Assembly (NCBI GenBank): GCA_027924585.1
Contig: BSBM01000151.1
Coordinates: 7,287,501-7,351,500, forward strand
Length of the DNA stretch: 64,000 nucleotides
Reading direction: 5' to 3'
Source of the DNA: Larix kaempferi
Lineage: Eukaryota > Streptophyta > Pinopsida > Pinales > Pinaceae
Shown: piece by piece, positions 1 through 12,452 of the stretch
Position numbering within the stretch: the first letter of the stretch is position 1
Layout: each line of letters starts with the position of its first letter
The notes under the pieces: model-generated
Database searches by the model: none
Seen by the model: only the letters and a program-made list of their open reading frames with translations
What the model was told of the DNA's origin: nothing
Made by a program: the position numbers and the translations under genes

Positions 1-880
1 GTTGTGAACCACACTTCACTTCAATGTCAAGTTTTTACCAATATTCTGGACTTTCAAATGATATGTCGTCGCATTTCAAAGATCTAAATTTTATAAATTA
101 GGAAATCTAAGTTTATAGAAAATATGGTCAAATCTGATGGTTGATAAATTAGGTGACTATCATATCATAGCGCTTATTTTGTTTCTTGGAATCGAGTGAT
201 ATAATCTGTTTTGTTAAATGTTGAAACGAATAATTGTTTTACAGAGCTAAGAAGACCAATACTTTTTACTTTGAATGATAAGACTGTTGCAGCTGACGAT
301 TAAGTAGCCACCAGATTACAAACAGGTGAAGGCATTGGAGAGAAAAGCAACTTGCCATCAGTTTGGATATGCTTATTATAAGCACGAAATGAGAGTAATC
401 TTAAGTTGTTGTTACTGAGCATAAATGATTTGATGGTTTGTAGTATACATATCGGTTTGATGCACTTTAAATTTTAAAGTAAATTAAGTAGTTTGTCATA
501 TCAATTAAGTAGTTTTTCATTTTTTGAAGTTTGATAAACCAAAATTAATTTGAATGAATATTAATTATCATCATTCTCATTATCATAATTTGAAACCATT
601 TGATTATGGTTGAAAAATAAACAGCACTTTACATTTTATAATTTGAATTAATTTGTTTTGTTACTTATCATTTGCTAACCAAAATCTACATATATGGATT
701 GATCTTTACTATTACAGTTCTGGTCTCGTTTTATTTTTAGAGTAAGAAAAGAATATTCGCCCATCCCTTCTTGAGGGCTTGAGGGCTTATTTCCTTAAAT
801 AAGAGAATTTTTATTTATTGCTCACCGAAGGTTTGTTTCCCTGAATAGATGGATTGAACAAGTTTGGATTTTTGTCTTTC
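1..880. other. AT-rich non-coding spacer of the repeat unit
   Basis: No convincing coding sequence. The same spacer recurs at 19420-20300 and 47358-48238 with few differences. It ends in short direct repeats of 'gagggctt' near 771-787. Confidence 0.6.
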
Positions 881-888
881 CTAAACCA

Positions 889-2531
889 TTGGAGTCTATG
901 ATTGAGGGGGAGCAGACTTGGACTCAAGCTACCCACTTGGGGTGGCCTAGTAGAAACCAGGTTAACAAAGTGGGAAGCACGTGGGTTCTTTTGTTTTTTC
1001 TGCTCCTCCTCACATTACACCACTGCATTTCCTCATTTTTTATTTCGATTTTTATTGGGAACTGTCTTTCTTAGAGTTTCAGACTCTCTCCAACACATGG
1101 AGGTGGGGGGGATTCTATTATGTCCTTGTGAATGGATCAACCATATTTTTTCGTGTGTTGATGGAGACCTGTCTATCTCTGGAAGCATGGAGACTCCGCA
1201 CTTCTTCCCAGCGGGATAATTGGTTGTCTTCTGTTGGGCATCAACTCTTTCCTCGTTCGGGTAGTCTTGATGGTTTGGATGGTGGGAGATTCGGACATGT
1301 GAGATCACCCGAAAAGCTACCCTCTACACCTATCTCGAATAATAAGGCTGCGAGGGTTTGGAGAAACCCTAAATCACAGGGGAGCTACGGGCCTCTCAAT
1401 TCTAACTCAAACAGCCTTTGAACAGTTATTCAGGGTCATCCAACACACAGTTGGTTATGTCAATCAAGTGGGGAGACAGGGTAGGAGTTTTGCAAACCAA
1501 TAACCTCATCCATAGAGCTACATGCATACCTAGTTGTCTTCATATAGTCCAGGTAACCCCATCACCTCCACTCTCATCCTAAGTAAGGTCCCCTTCTCTG
1601 TTGCATAGTCCCTCGGGCACCCCTTCCCTTAGTGTTGACCTGAGAAGGTATGGCTAGTCCCAACTGCTAAACCAAGGATGGATGAGCCCTCATCGGAGCC
1701 ACCACGAGATCCAAACTAGATGGTCTCTCTCCCACTATGATTTGCTCTTGGATCTCCCTCAGCATTGCGGCCAAATGGCTTGTACTGGGACTGGATTTTT
1801 GGGCTTCGAATCAGGGTTCTCCTATGAATTTTTGGGCATCTCACACTCTCAGATTTTCCCCAGGGTTCAGGTCAATGGATTCCATGACCATATTTCGCTT
1901 CTCATATGAATTTTCTAGGCAACCTTGGCACACTAAAACGTGGCTTCTCTCCAAGTCGTCATATATGGTTCTTCGTCCTGCTCGGCCTGGGTCCTCCATG
2001 AAAACTCCTGCCCCCTGGCCAAAAATCCCCTGGGGACTAGGGAGAAATCCCCCAAAGAGGTCGAGTGGATTATGGGTCAAGAAAACCGAGCCCATACCCT
2101 TCCTTACGAATTTCAGGGCTTCCGATACTCCATCACTCTCATGGATTGACTTTGTCACCCACTCCCTTAGAACAGAAAGAAATGTCAGCAAGGAAGGTCA
2201 AATGGTTTCTCAAGGTGACATATGCTAGCCTAGGGTTCAATCCCAAAACCCCTCACCTCTCCCAAGTGGATACACATAGACCCCTCATTTAGTTGCATCC
2301 ATAACAAGCCCCTTGGTATTTTTATTGCATGAGATCTGTTTACATCATTTTTACAATTTCCAAGGCTCAATAGCACATGGATAACACAATATCAACTACT
2401 TTTCGCTTAAAGGTTAGCATTCACAAGCAGGTCCTTGGCCTTGAGCTCCACGCTAGGAATCATACATCACATGTATACAATATTTACATTAAAATCAAAT
2501 ACATCCGAAGGCTCAAAATGGGGGTATTACA
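889..2531 (-). repeat. Unassigned repeat block, possible LTR-retroelement relic (copy A)
   Basis: Short open frames on both strands are interrupted by stops. On the minus strand the block begins at 2531 with TGTAATACCCC, a start often seen in plant LTRs, and an AATAAA follows near 2322. A minus-strand open stretch at 2191-1841, and protein-like sequence below it (for example a LAAMLREIQE segment near 1760), could be a gag-like relic. I could not find a matching second LTR, so the identity is open. Confidence 0.3.
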
Positions 2532-2539
2532 CCTGGATA

Positions 2540-5500
2540 TTTCTATCTTTGCTTCCCCTATCGAAGGCCATCATGTATCATTAGGGAACTCTAGCTCTCC
2601 TTCTATTGGACCTTTTGATAAATCCCCACTATCTACTTTTGTGGATTTTCCAGATGATAGCGCACACTCTATCCCTATATCCTCGATCCAATGTCCTAAT
2701 GTTACCACCCGGAGGAAAAATGAACCCAATTAATTGGATGGTTCCACTCATAGCAAATGGGTTAACCCTCAGATATCCTCTATCCAGTCAGCGGCTGCGG
2801 CTTTATCTTATGACTCTCCTAATGTATAGAAAATTGGGGCCCTTGGAGCAGAAAATCCCTCTGTACAACAATATCCATGATTATTCTTTGATTGAATACT
2901 CAAGGGATTGGAAATTCCCCTAAGTGAATTGCATTCAAAGGACTTTTAGATTTGGTGAAACCAGATATGATATTGTTGCAAGAGACCATGACCATTGCTT
3001 TTAATGCTTGTTATTTCTTCCTTAAAATCAAGCCCAGCTGGAAATGCTGTGGGTTAGATTCAAACAGACTATTGGGAGGCCTCCTATCGGTTTGGAACCC
3101 TTCTCTGGTTGAAGTTTATCCCTTTAAATATGTTGTGGGCATTCTTTTGGAGGGTCGGGTCGTGGGAATTAATCACTCCATCAATGTTTTGAACATTTAT
3201 CGGCCTTATAACAATAGGTGTAATTTTTGGGATCACATTTCATAGTATGCGTTGCTTAACAATCAATCATTAAGTTTTGCAGGTGATCTTAAGCTAACGT
3301 TATTGTTGGAGCATATTTCGGGTTACAACATTACTGTTCCATGCTAGGAATCATACATTCTTTTGGAGGTTCGGGTCGTGGGAATTAATCACTCCATCAA
3401 TGTTTTGAACATTTATTGGCCTTATAACAATAGGTGTACTTTTTGGGATCACATTTCATAGTATGCGTTGCTTAACAATCAATCATTGATTTTTGCGGGT
3501 GATCTTAAGCTAACGTTATTGTCGGAGCAGATTTCGGGTTACAACATTACTGTTGACCCATTGGCACAATATTTCATTTCTCTTTTCGAGAATTATAGTC
3601 CTTTTGATGTTTGATCTAACATTATCACCCCTACTTGGTCAAACGCTCGAGCATGTAGAGCAGGAGTGGCCAAGCAACTAAATCGTTTTTTGATGGAAGA
3701 CAGTGTTGGGAATGCACTTGGGCCTTGTGGTACTTGGACTATTCCAATAGGGGTCTCGGACAACAAAGCTATTTCTCTCCAATTGGAATATGGATTTCAA
3801 ATGTTGTTCTCACTCTTACCCCTTTAAATTCAATCGCACTTGGATCAAAGACCCTACATTCGGTGATTTGGTCGCAAATTTTTGGGAATCCTATGTTGTT
3901 CCCAAGTCTAGGTCCCCACTGCAAGTATTGATCAAGAAGATCCAACTTCTTAGAGTTGATGTGGTCAAATGGGAAAAGGAGGAAAAGAAAGCTAATTCTG
4001 TAGAACTGGTGGATATTGAAAGATAAATTCTGGAGATAGAAGGAGTGGTCAATGGGAACCTTTTCTCTTCGATCAAGAAGGAGAGGCTTCTATCTTTGGA
4101 ATCGAAGAAGGCTAAGATTCTTCACCAAATTGAAGCTACCTGGCGACTTAAAAGCATAGCACTTTGGGTCTCTCTTGGAGACACTAATACCAAGTTTCTT
4201 AAATGCTATGCCTCACACCATAGAGTCACGAAATTGATATGGGAATTGAGAAACATAACAGATATTCTTGTGAACGATTGGAGAGATCTTAAGGAGGAAG
4301 CAATCCATCACTTTAAAGACACTTATCAACAAGAGTCAAATGCTATTTTTTCTAATCAATTGAAGGCGCTCTGATTATATCCTTAGTTATTCACCAATGA
4401 TGAAGGAAGGGATGCTGGGAAGGTGGTCTCTCTAGACGAGATCAAAGAAATTCTGCAAAAAATTATCAACGACAAGAGGCCCGGTCCCAAGGAGTGGACA
4501 ATGAACTTCTTCCTACAGTTTTTTGATTTGGTTGGACCATATCTTCATAGGGCCATTGAAGATTCTAGATTGAAGGAAACCACCCCTACTAACTTGAATA
4601 CTACCTACAAGACTCCAATACCTAAGAAGGACCTACCGAATACATTCCATGACTATAAGTTGATTTTGCTACTCAATTTGATCTATAAATTCATTTCCAA
4701 AATCATATCCAACAGGACCAAACCTGTCTTGGAGATTTTTATCTCTGCGGAACAGTGTGGCTTCTTATCGAATCATCAATTTCTGGAGTCAGACCTGGAG
4801 ACAATGCGAGTTTCTCAGGAATTCCTTCACTTGGTAAAAGATAAGAACCTTCAAGCCCTTATCTTAAAAATGGACCTCATCAAGGCTTACGGCTATGTGG
4901 ATTGGTCCTTCTTAGGATTTGTGTTGATTCATGATTACTATTCCTACGAAAGTCACGAACTGGATCATGTCTTGCATATGTTCTACATCTTACGTTGTCC
5001 TCATCAATGGTTCTCCATCAAGAAATTTTCACAATACCCAGGGGTTGAGATAGGGATGCCCATTGTCCTTGTTATTATTCTTACTGGTAATCGAGGGTTT
5101 GAGTAATCTCATTGGAAATGGTAAGACTGAGGGGAAGATTCAAGGTATTGAGATTACTCGTAACCTCTCTATTACCCACATTCTATTCATAGATGATGAT
5201 TGTAATTTTGGGATTGACTTGACATTTGAATGGAAATTTTTTAAATGTATTATTGACCTGTTCTGCAAGGCCACGAGGATGTCCATAAGTATACACAAGT
5301 CTATGTTTCTTGTTAACTGTGCTGATGCAGGACTTATTGCTTCTGTCCGAGATATTTTTCTTTTCATATGGAGTCTATTGATTCAGAATTTTAGTATCTC
5401 GTATATTTCCTGAAACCCAATTTTTATGAAAAGAAGGATTGGCACTGGTGGATTGATTGGCGCCGGCTGACAGATGGATAAATCATTGGTCCTTCTGTTG

Positions 5501-6945
5501 GTTGTCCGTGGGTGGAAGACTAGTATTGGCCAAATCGGTTCTACAAAGCCTACCAGTATTTTGGTTCTCACTTTTTGTGATACTCGTAGGGGCTGTGAAG
5601 GTTATTGGGAAGAATCTCTTTCAGTTTATTTGGGCAGGCCGAACTCAGGATTCCAAGATTCATGATCTATCTTCATGGGACAGTCTATCCCATCGACTAA
5701 ATTTGTGGGGATGGGGTCTGAAAAATATTGGATCTCTTTAGTTTGGCCCCCCATGCCAAAAGTATTTGGAGGTGTATTTTTGGGGATGGATTATGGAGCA
5801 TAACATAATTATAGGTTGCCTCATTCATTAGTTAATTTTCTACACTCCTGTAATCTCATGTTCCTTTCTCAGATCCACCGACCACTTGTGAGTCACTCTT
5901 CGGTTTCTTATTGGTGCAATGCTAGTGAGATGGGAGTGCCACTAGATTTATCGGATGAATGGTCTCATTAAATTCTTATGTTGAATAGAGTGGGTATCAC
6001 CTTTTTCAGATTTAGTAGATATAGTGATTGGGGAAGGAGTTAAATCTTTTGAAGTACTTGCATCGAAGAAAGCATATGAGGTTCTTATAAATGGGGTAGC
6101 GCCTGTTTATCACAAATGGTCATCGAACTATATTTGGAAATGCCACATACCTTTGAATATTAAGTGCTTCACCTGGATCTGTTTGGAGAACAAAATCCTC
6201 ATGTGGGATAACCTCACCAAACGAGGATTTTCTAGTCCTGTTCGTTGTGTTCTCTGTTTGAGGGGGCTGGAATCTGTGTCACACTTATTTGTTCACTGTC
6301 ATTTCGTTAGGCTGTTGTGGAGCGAGATTGAACATGCACTTAATTTTACAAGGGTATGGTGTAGTAATAGTCTTCGGGGCTGTTTGTACAATTGGTTTTA
6401 TAACAAGCCTCCATTCAAGGATCTCCCATTTTTCCTTATTTGGGAGGTGTGGAAAGCCCGCAATAGATGCATATTCTAGGATGTAAAACCTTCCGTGCAC
6501 TCGGTTTTCCTTCGGGTCATTAGTGCAGTTTATGAATTCGCTGTTGTTCCCTCATTTAAACCTCCGAGGTCTTTTAATAAGCAGGGATGGTTCTCCACCT
6601 TTTTTATAGTTGTCATTTCACACTTAAGATGGGCGTCGTTTCAGGAAGCAATAATGAGGCCGAATTTTTGGCGTTATGGGGCCTTTTATGGTTCGCTAAG
6701 TGCAGGGATATTCTCATAATTCAAATCTTCGGTGACTTCAAGGTGGCGGTTGATTGGGCCGCGAAAGCTACATAGATTCATCTCACTGGGTATGACCACT
6801 CGATGGATTGACTTCGGGCTGTAATCATTGATTTTGAGGAGATCCACTTTTCTAAACTTTTTAGAGAATTTGAAGAATTAGCACACCAACTATCCAAGGA
6901 GGCTACAGGACAAATGGACTGTTATATTTCATTTGAAAAATGATC
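2540..6945 (+). mobile_element. Degenerate L1-like LINE (copy A)
   Basis: Domains appear in L1 order but in several frames with stops. An APE-type endonuclease lies at 2952-3245, with PDMILLQET and later LLGGLLSVWNP. Reverse transcriptase spans about 4423-5413, with an EQCGF segment, a KMDLIKAYGYVDW motif A, and FIDDD in place of the usual FADD box. The thumb/connection is at 5457-5741. A zf-RVT zinc-binding domain lies at 6024-6479, with the CVLC...HLFVHC pattern. RNase H ends the element at about 6620-6945, with GSNNEAEFLAL and IFGDFKVAV. A 216-bp tandem duplication lies within the endonuclease region. No poly(A) tail or target duplication was recognised. The element is dead. Confidence 0.9.
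3141..3572 (+). repeat. 216-bp tandem duplication inside LINE endonuclease (copy A)
   Basis: The segment starting at 3141 restarts at 3357 (period 216). The junction at about 3340-3360 carries a ~20-bp filler that matches the sequence at 2448-2468. Copies B (22555 onward) and C (50497 onward) have the same structure. Confidence 0.85.
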
Positions 6946-7258
6946 TGAAAATGCATCGGTGGAGGAGGGTGCGGAAAAATATTTCTACAGTAGGCCCATC
7001 TAGTATGTTTTTTACCTTTTGTATGGAAGCTACACGCTATGTATGTAACAATTATTATATTTGTCGATGGCATACAATGTTAGGCAGACATTCTGGACTT
7101 GTAGATGTTATTGTATCATTCACGTTTCCATTTTTGGTGGGCTAAGAGGTTTGAGTCGTATTCTCTATATTACAACCTTATTGAAGTAACTTTGATTCTA
7201 AAACGAATATCAAATTGCAACTTTATTCTTATTGGAAAATAAATGTGTGATTTTTAGG

Positions 7259-7371
7259 CGAAAGCTAAGCATTGAGCTGCAGAGCATTAAATGCGGCGGC
7301 TCAATGCTTAGGGTCCATTGGATTTGGAGACCGCCGCATTTAATGCTCCGCAGCTCAATGCTTAGCTTTCG
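7259..7371. repeat. Strong hairpin, 41-bp arms (copy A)
   Basis: Arms 7259-7299 and 7331-7371 are reverse complements with a single mismatch, around a 31-base loop that itself repeats CTCAATGCTTAG from the stem. It lies about 300 bp upstream of the U-box-like gene start. It may be a small foldback element or a structured transcript. It is retained in all three units. Confidence 0.85.
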
Positions 7372-7959
7372 GCTAATTTTTAAACCATTGTACGACCACC
7401 TTGGTAGAGATGAACGCCCCTAGCTCCTTGATAGTATCAAAATGTGCATTGAGCATTCCTAAAAGGTATGTCATGGCGCTATAAGTCAGTTTAAAATAAC
7501 CCTTCAAACAAATGGGAAAAAATTAACGCAACAAACATCGATTCGCAAAATGACACGTACGATTTATGACCGTTGATTCGCATCGGTATTTATTGCAGTT
7601 GGGAGAGTTCATCTCCATATTCATATTCAGATTAAACCATTTGTGACCGTTGAACAGAAAAAGGAAATAGACATGGAGAGCGACATGGAAATGGCACCCG
7701 AAAAATATATGGATATGATCAGTGAGGACTTTGCTTATGACCCGGTTCGATTACCACTTGACCAAGATTCGACTCAGACTCTTTATGACAGAAAAGCTTT
7801 GGAGAGCATCTGGGAAACTGCACGTGAGGCTCGAAACCCCTACACCAGACAATGGTTCGACGTAAAATATGCCATTCCTCAGACGGAATTGAGGAAAGAG
7901 ATGGAAGAGTACATTAATCTTCGGAACATTCCCATAAATGCCAAGATCGATGTAATTGC

Positions 7960-8204
7960 TATTAACATGGACAGAGAGGCAATGTGGAGCGGAGCACAAG
8001 GGCTCGCTCTCATACACAAGAAATGGCCAAACCAATTCATTTATTAAGTGAGAATTGATTACAATATATAGGTGTAGATAGTCACAACAAACCAAACCAT
8101 AGATCCAAGAAAGGTGGATCTGAAACCTCTACATGCTAATCATAGAAAGTACACATCAACCCAATAACTAGATACCTGCCTAGCATTTCTACATTATTCC
8201 AACA
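7960..8204 (-). repeat. 3' LTR of the copia element
   Basis: 245 bp, 243 of which match the 5' LTR. Its inner edge adjoins the purine tract at 8205-8214. Its outer edge (7960) abuts the ATTGC target duplication. Confidence 0.95.
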
Positions 8205-8214
8205 TACCCCCTTA
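8205..8214 (-). promoter_or_regulatory. Polypurine tract
   Basis: Minus-strand TAAGGGGGTA immediately before the 3' LTR start TGTTGG, as expected for the plus-strand DNA primer. Confidence 0.85.
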
Positions 8215-11200
8215 ATGTAGAAATGGATTTTCTACAACACCTAATTTCTGTCTAAGGATTTCAATGTGAATTCTGCCAATGGGTTTTGTAAATATATCAG
8301 CGACATTATCACTTGTATTACAATACAGAAGTTTAATTTCCTTAGAATCAATCTTTTCTCTAACAAAGTGATGTTGTAGCTCAATGTGTTTTGTTCTTGC
8401 ATGATAAACTGGGTTGTGTGCTAGCTTGATTGCACTTTGATTGTCACAATGTATATTTGTGGGTTCTGCTTGCTTTTCTCCAATATCTTCAAGAATCCTC
8501 CTCAACCATACAGCTTCACATGTAGCACTAGACATGGCTTTATACTCAGCTTCTGTAGATGATAGAGAAACAGTTGGCTGTTTCTTGCTGCTCCATGCTA
8601 CGACCCCTGATCCAATGTTGAATGCATATCCTTTAGTAGACCTTCTGTCATCAACGTTTCCTGCCCAATCAGAGTCAGAAAATCCTGCCAATTGAACATC
8701 AAACTTATCAGTATATAAAAGACCAAAGTTCATTGTCCCTTTCAGATATCTAAGGACCTTCTTTGCAGCCTTCCAATGGCTTTCATTTGGCTTAGCCATG
8801 AATTGACTAAGAATGCTCACTGCATATGAGATATCTGGCCTTGTAGTAGTGAGATAATTCAGACTTCCCACTAGCTGTCTATACAAAGAACCATCTGTAT
8901 CTTTTGTTCCATCTTGACTGCTTAGCTTCACATTCTGTTCTAAAGGAATCACTGATTCTTTGCAATCACTCATATGGAATCTGTTCAATATTTCCTTCAC
9001 ATACTTACTTTGAGTGATCATAGTTTTACCAGATTCTTTCCATACTTCAAGTCCCAAGCAATAGTGAAGTTCACCAAGGTCTTTCATTTCAAATTCCTGT
9101 GATAACTGATTTTTTATTTCTGCAATCAACTTACAAGCATTTCCTGTGATAATGAGATCATCAACATATAATGATATTAAACAAACATTTCCTTCCTTAT
9201 CTTTCTTCACATACAGGTTAGGATCACTTTTGCTTTTCGCAAAGCCTTTTTTATTAAAGAAGGTATCAATCTTTATGTACCATGACCTAGGGGCCTGTTT
9301 TAATCCATAGATGGCTTTCTTTAACTTACATACAAGATGCTCCTGTCCTTTCTGTACAAAGCCTTCAAGTTGGACTAAGTACACTTCTTCTTTTAGTTCA
9401 CCATTTAAGAAGGCAGATTTTACATCTAATTGATGGGTCTTCCAATTATGAGCTGTAGCTAATGCAACCAGAATTCTAATTGTGTTTAGTTTTGCTACTG
9501 GTGCAAAAGTTTCCTCAAAGTCAATTCCCTCCTGTTGAGCATAACCTTTGGCAACTAATCTTGCTTTAAATCTGTCAATGCTACCATCTGATTTAAGCTT
9601 ATGTTTAAACAGCCATTTACATCCTATGGGTGTTTTGTTCTCTGGTAACTCTGTTAATTCCCAAGCCTGATTCTTCATAATAGAGTTATATTCTTCATTC
9701 ATAGCTTCAACCCATTCTTCTTTATCTTTGGCTTGTTTATAATTCATTGGTTCATTCATTGCATTGGACATTAAAGCATAGTCATCATACCTTGAAGGAG
9801 GACGAGTCTGTCTTGAAGACCTTCTTAGTCCTACATTGCCTGTAGGGGTACCATCCATTATCCTTCTGCTTTCTGCCGTATCTTCATCTGAACTGATAGA
9901 AGTGCTCATGCTGTTTCTGCTATTTTGACTGCTGCTGCTGCTTCCATTGCTTCTGCTATTCTGTTCCTGCTCCTTCTCTTGTGGCTGTTCCACTTCCTGC
10001 TGCTGAATGATGGAATTTAATTTCACATATTCATTAGTAGAAGTATGTCCTTGATCATATTTGTCACTTGTATTTGCATGTTCATGGAACACTACATCTC
10101 TGCTTGCAATTAACTTATGAGAGCTAGGGTGAAATAGCTTATAATCTTTATGATCATTATGATATCCAACAAAGATACATTCAAAAGATTTAGCATCTAG
10201 TTTCCTTCTATCATCTTTTGGTATATGTGCAAACGCTTTACAACCAAAAATTCTTAGATGCTTAACTTCAGGTTTATATCCATAAAGGACCTCAAATGGT
10301 GTTTGCAGATCTAATTTCTTTGTTGGACTTCTATTTTTCAAATATACAGCAGTATTAACAGCTTCAGCCCAAAAACCATTTGACATGTTCTTACCTTGGA
10401 GCATACTGCGAGCACATTCAACTAGTGTCCTGTTCTTTCGCTCAGCTACACCATTTTGCTGAGGAGTGTGGGATACTGTAAATTGTTGCTGGATTCCATT
10501 CTCCTTACAGTATTTCTTGAAAGCTCCAGACACGTACTCACCTCCATTGTCAGATCTGAGAAATTTAATGCATTTTCCTGTCTGCTTTTCGACCATCATT
10601 CTGAACTCCTTGAAATATTCGAAGACATCTCCTTTTCTTCTTATAAAATAGACCCATGTGTATCTAGATCTATCATCAATAAATGTTAGAAAATATGATG
10701 CACCTCCTAATGATCTAGTCTGCATAGGTCCGCATACATCTGTATGGATTAATTCAAGCAGATCAGTTTGTTTCTTCTCATGATGTATTGGGAATGCATC
10801 TCGGTGCTGTTTTCCAAGTGCACAAGCACTACATTCTAAATGCACATTATTTATAACAGGCAGACCTTCAACCATTAATTTGTTCTGAAGCAGCATAAGA
10901 TCATGATGATTAATATGGCCATACCTTTGATGCTAGAGTTCCTCTGTGGTGATGATAGTGGATGCCAGTGCTTGATGACTGTCTTTGCACACATCCAGCT
11001 TATATAGTCCTCCACATCTTGAACCTGTAGCAACAGTCTTGTAGTGGTCTCGAATGTCTTTGATATGACACTGGTATTTTCCAAACTCTACCTTTAGGTC
11101 ATGTTCGGTTATGGTTGAAACAGAAATAAGATTCTTTTTAATACCAGGAACATACATAACATTATGTATCTGTTTCAATTCACCATTAGATAATTTCACC

Positions 11201-11406
11201 TTTACTTTTCCATAACCTTGAACCTTGAGTGACCTATTATCACCTAAATAGATTTGAGTGTCATTAAGATTCTCATTATATTCTTCGAACCATTCAATCC
11301 TACAAGACATATGTGCAGATGCACCAGAATCTATAAACCATGCATTCTTATCATCTGTCTCAGCAGACAGAGCATCCTCAGAAATAAATAATCTCAGATT
11401 TTTAAA
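8212..11406 (-). pseudogene. Copia pol: protease, integrase, RT, RNase H (one amber stop)
   Basis: Protease active site DSGASAHM lies at about 11331-11308. A TAG at 10935-10933 replaces the Trp expected in the EELWH context, just before the integrase zinc site ([11 protein letters not shown] ... CSAC). The rest, 10896-8212, is open for 894 residues. Integrase D53, D116 and E152 have the D-35-E spacing. RT has QLDVKSAF at about 489 and YVDD at 577-580. RNase H has STEAEYKA at about 780 and IHCDNQSAI at about 815. It reads antisense to the host gene. Apart from the amber codon the enzyme domains look sound. Confidence 0.93.
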
Positions 11407-12452
11407 TTAATCTTCAGGAGGAGTGTCTGTGTTTGCAAAATTCCCATTATGATTGTGATTTCCATTGTAGCTTTTACCTCTGTAATATTTCTTCTGATAA
11501 TGATTTCTATTGAGGTGTCCTGGTTTGTGCCAATAATGACCATCTACATTATTTCTAGAATGATCAGTCTGAACCATACCTTTATGTTTTGAGTGAAATT
11601 TGCCTCTGTCTTCATTCCACGATCTGCCTCTGTCTCCATGCCACTGTTTGCCTTTATCTCGGTTCCATGAACTGCCTCTGTCTCCATTCCATGGCCTACC
11701 CCATGGTTTGCCTCTATGCATATTTCGACCTCTTGCCATCAGTGCGAGATCAGAACCTTGAGCCTCGAGGTCATAATTTTTCATCCTCTCTTCTTCTTGA
11801 AGAAAAATACCTGTGAGTTCTTCAAAATTTGGGGGTTTTTCTCTTGCTGCAAGTGCTGAAATAAACACTTTATAATCGGGATGCAAACCTTTCAGTGCGA
11901 TAGTTACTTGATCAGTACTATCTACTGCTTCACCTATAGCTGCCAAGTTATCACTTAGATCTTTGATACGAGAAATGAATTTACTTACCCCCTCACACTG
12001 AACTTCATCTCTAGAATATCCCAAAACATTTTTGCCTTCTCTATTTCACCAAATTCATATAACACATCAGACAATATGTCATTATCCAATGCTGAGATAA
12101 CAAGATATAATGTTATTTTATCTTTTCTCTTCTGAGCGAGATCTTCATAACCATTTTGAACAAATTTCCATAAATCTACTGAACCAAGTAAACCTTCCAT
12201 TTTTATTGCCCAAGTTTCAAAATCTTTACCTGAAAAAGATGGTAGAACTGGCATTAACCTTTTCAATATTTCATCTATTTCTGCATTTTCATCAATCTGC
12301 TCCAGATCTGCAATCTGATCCTCGTCTCCATCAGGTATGTGTTCCTCAGCTACAATCTGAATCTTTCTTCCCATCTGTTTGAGTTCCCTTCTGAAATATT
12401 TAATTCTACTTTTCCGGCCCATGACAGCTTCCTTGATTGCACTCAGGAACAA
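11407..12452 (-). pseudogene. Copia gag (frameshifted, zinc knuckle lost)
   Basis: Gag is in two frames: 12452-11985 and 12024-11407, joined by a frameshift near 12000 at ILEMKFSV / GYSRDEVQCEG. The second part has the typical copia gag segment (ITRIKDL-like ISRIKDLSDN, then LKGLHPDY) and a basic Arg/Gly/Trp-rich tandem repeat at about 11750-11590. The expected CX2CX4HX4C knuckle appears as GHYWHKPGHLNRNH near 11550-11510: all three Cys are replaced and only the His is kept. A TAA at 11407-11409 separates gag from the in-frame protease. Confidence 0.85.

Noticed and set aside
1033-1308. Frames in the 0.9-2.3 kb block on both strands called as genes
   Set aside because: They overlap each other, are short and have no domain; repetition in three copies only reflects the segmental duplication.
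7259-7371. Hairpin as a tRNA or other standard RNA gene
   Set aside because: It is one long stem with a single loop and no tRNA arms.
10456-10689. Plus-strand frames inside the copia pol
   Set aside because: Shadow frames of the minus-strand polyprotein.
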